From assembly GCA_013360495.1 (NCBI GenBank), contig JABWBM010000018.1, positions 1-32,091 on the forward strand: a stretch of 32,091 nt of DNA, read 5' to 3'. Every line of letters begins with the position of its first letter. Position 1 is the first letter of the stretch. Source of the DNA: Planctomycetaceae bacterium. GTDB lineage: Bacteria; Planctomycetota; UBA8742; UBA2392; JABWBM01. Made by a program: the position numbers and the translations under genes. The notes under the pieces are model-generated. The model did not search any database. It saw only the letters and a program-made list of their open reading frames with translations, and was not told where the DNA came from. Shown piece by piece: positions 31,467-32,091 of this stretch.

Positions 31467-31537
31467 ACGCGAGTTCCTGTGTGAGTGGAAGCCAATTGAC
31501 GAATGAGTGGCACGGAGAATCCCATTGCGGCGTGTCG

Positions 31538-31999
31538 TTATCCGATGGTCCGAAGCACCTTGACGGCTTTCTTTTGCTCGTCTGTTAACCCGTCGTAATA
31601 GCTGGAGTTGATGTAGCCGATCGCGCTCGCGTCTTTCGCCACAAGCTTGTATATCTCGTCCGAGGTCTTTTTCGAGATCGGTTCGGAAGTCCCGTCATCG
31701 GCTTTCTTGTCGCTCCAGTACTTGCTCAGTTCTTTGGCATCTTTGCCGAGCACTTCCTTACGGAACACGTCGGCCTCGTCGGTGCCGCTTGCGAGTTGGT
31801 AAGGCGTGATTTCTGTTTTATCCTTGTCGGGCCAAGCGGTCGATTGCTTGAGGAAAATTTTCTTGAGCGCGTCAACGTCGTAATCGTCAGCTTTGACGCT
31901 GTTGCTGGCGTTGACGATCACAGCCACGCGAACATTGGCGGCTGCTGCGCGGACGGGTTCGCCTTGATCCAGGCCTTGGCCTTGGCCTCCTCGTTCCAT
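31538..31999 (-). CDS. PstS-like substrate-binding protein lacking its signal peptide
   Basis: From about residue 18 on, the protein is a clear small PBP-like (phosphate ABC transporter-type) binding domain: ANVRVAVIVNASNS, ALKKIFLKQSTAWPD, FRKEVLGKDAKELSKYWSD and SAIGYINSSYYDG. Such domains occur as secreted proteins with an AxA-ended signal peptide. Here the AAAA before NVR looks like the end of one, but the sequence before it in this frame (MERGGQGQGLDQGEPVR) is not hydrophobic. The 5' part thus seems replaced, by a frameshift, recombination or an assembly join. The true start is uncertain. Confidence 0.7.
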   Translation of the reverse strand: MERGGQGQGLDQGEPVRAAAANVRVAVIVNASNSVKADDYDVDALKKIFLKQSTAWPDKDKTEITPYQLASGTDEADVFRKEVLGKDAKELSKYWSDKKADDGTSEPISKKTSDEIYKLVAKDASAIGYINSSYYDGLTDEQKKAVKVLRTIG

Positions 32000-32091
32000 G
32001 CGCGGATCTCGGCGCTTTCGGGCCGCCAGAAGAGCCCGGGCTCGTAGGGACGCTCGACCTCGAGGTCGAAGAGATCCACCTGCTTGCTGGC
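31918..32091 (-). CDS. 3' end of an unidentified gene running off the right edge
   Basis: A continuous frame enters from the right edge and gives 57 residues (including EVERPYEPGLFWRPESAEIR and WNEEAKAKAWIKANP) before TGA at 31918-31920. The residue make-up is that of a real protein, and it overlaps the first part of the PstS-like frame in a different frame. I do not recognise the family. It may be the tail of a neighbouring gene fused by rearrangement, or an assembly artefact near a contig end. Confidence 0.4.
   Translation of the reverse strand, partial: ASKQVDLFDLEVERPYEPGLFWRPESAEIRAWNEEAKAKAWIKANPSAQQPPMFAWL

Overview
The window looks like a chromosome segment of an uncultured, Gram-negative, flagellated, GC-rich bacterium. 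Evidence for this: a FlbD-MotA-MotB-FliL-FliN flagellar block, lipoprotein and Sec-type signal peptides, a type II secretion-like minor pseudopilin, AddAB instead of RecBCD, and intergenic spaces packed with palindromic repeats. Protein features recall deltaproteobacterial, PVC-like or Hydrogenedentota/Sumerlaeota-like genomes, but the lineage cannot be fixed from the sequence alone. ETF-ubiquinone oxidoreductase and a thiolase point to fatty-acid or acyl-CoA metabolism with a respiratory chain.

Layout. 1-430: repeats, a tRNA-Ser-like 3' scrap and a bidirectional terminator. 430-4977 (minus strand): ETF-QO, threonine aldolase and a double-domain SagB/ThcOx-type oxidoreductase. 5211-11163 is the accessory-looking part. 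A CI/XRE-type HTH regulator with a long helical C-terminal part is divergent from an apparent operon encoding an exported four-repeat Ig-like protein, an exported VWA protein and a 44-residue peptide with a double-glycine leader; a strong terminator closes the operon. An FG-GAP/VCBS lipoprotein gene follows. It is interrupted by one in-frame TGA that lies directly before a hairpin fitting the bacterial SECIS consensus, so it may be a selenoprotein. 11489-12805: TPR lipoprotein. 13161-16699: flagellar stator and switch genes ending at an intrinsic terminator, with no fliM. 16987-23966: addB-addA, overlapping by 4 bases, followed by a lone gspK-like gene. 25864-31466: PfkB kinase, thiolase, Memo-family protein, RluA-family pseudouridine synthase, sulfotransferase and MscL with a zinc-ribbon tail. 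The right edge carries a PstS-like binding protein whose signal peptide is missing, overlapped in another frame by an unrelated open frame that runs off the window.

The most interesting leads are (1) the UGA-Cys site with its hairpin in the VCBS lipoprotein and (2) the divergent HTH regulator / exported protein / double-glycine peptide locus, with TTGTCA-type operator candidates between the divergent genes. Neither is proven here. The repeat content is also notable: a two-hairpin MITE-like element, nested palindromes built from words such as ACCACGGAG, GTAGCGCCACG-type palindromes, and ACTCCGCAC tandem repeats that sit in frame inside addB.
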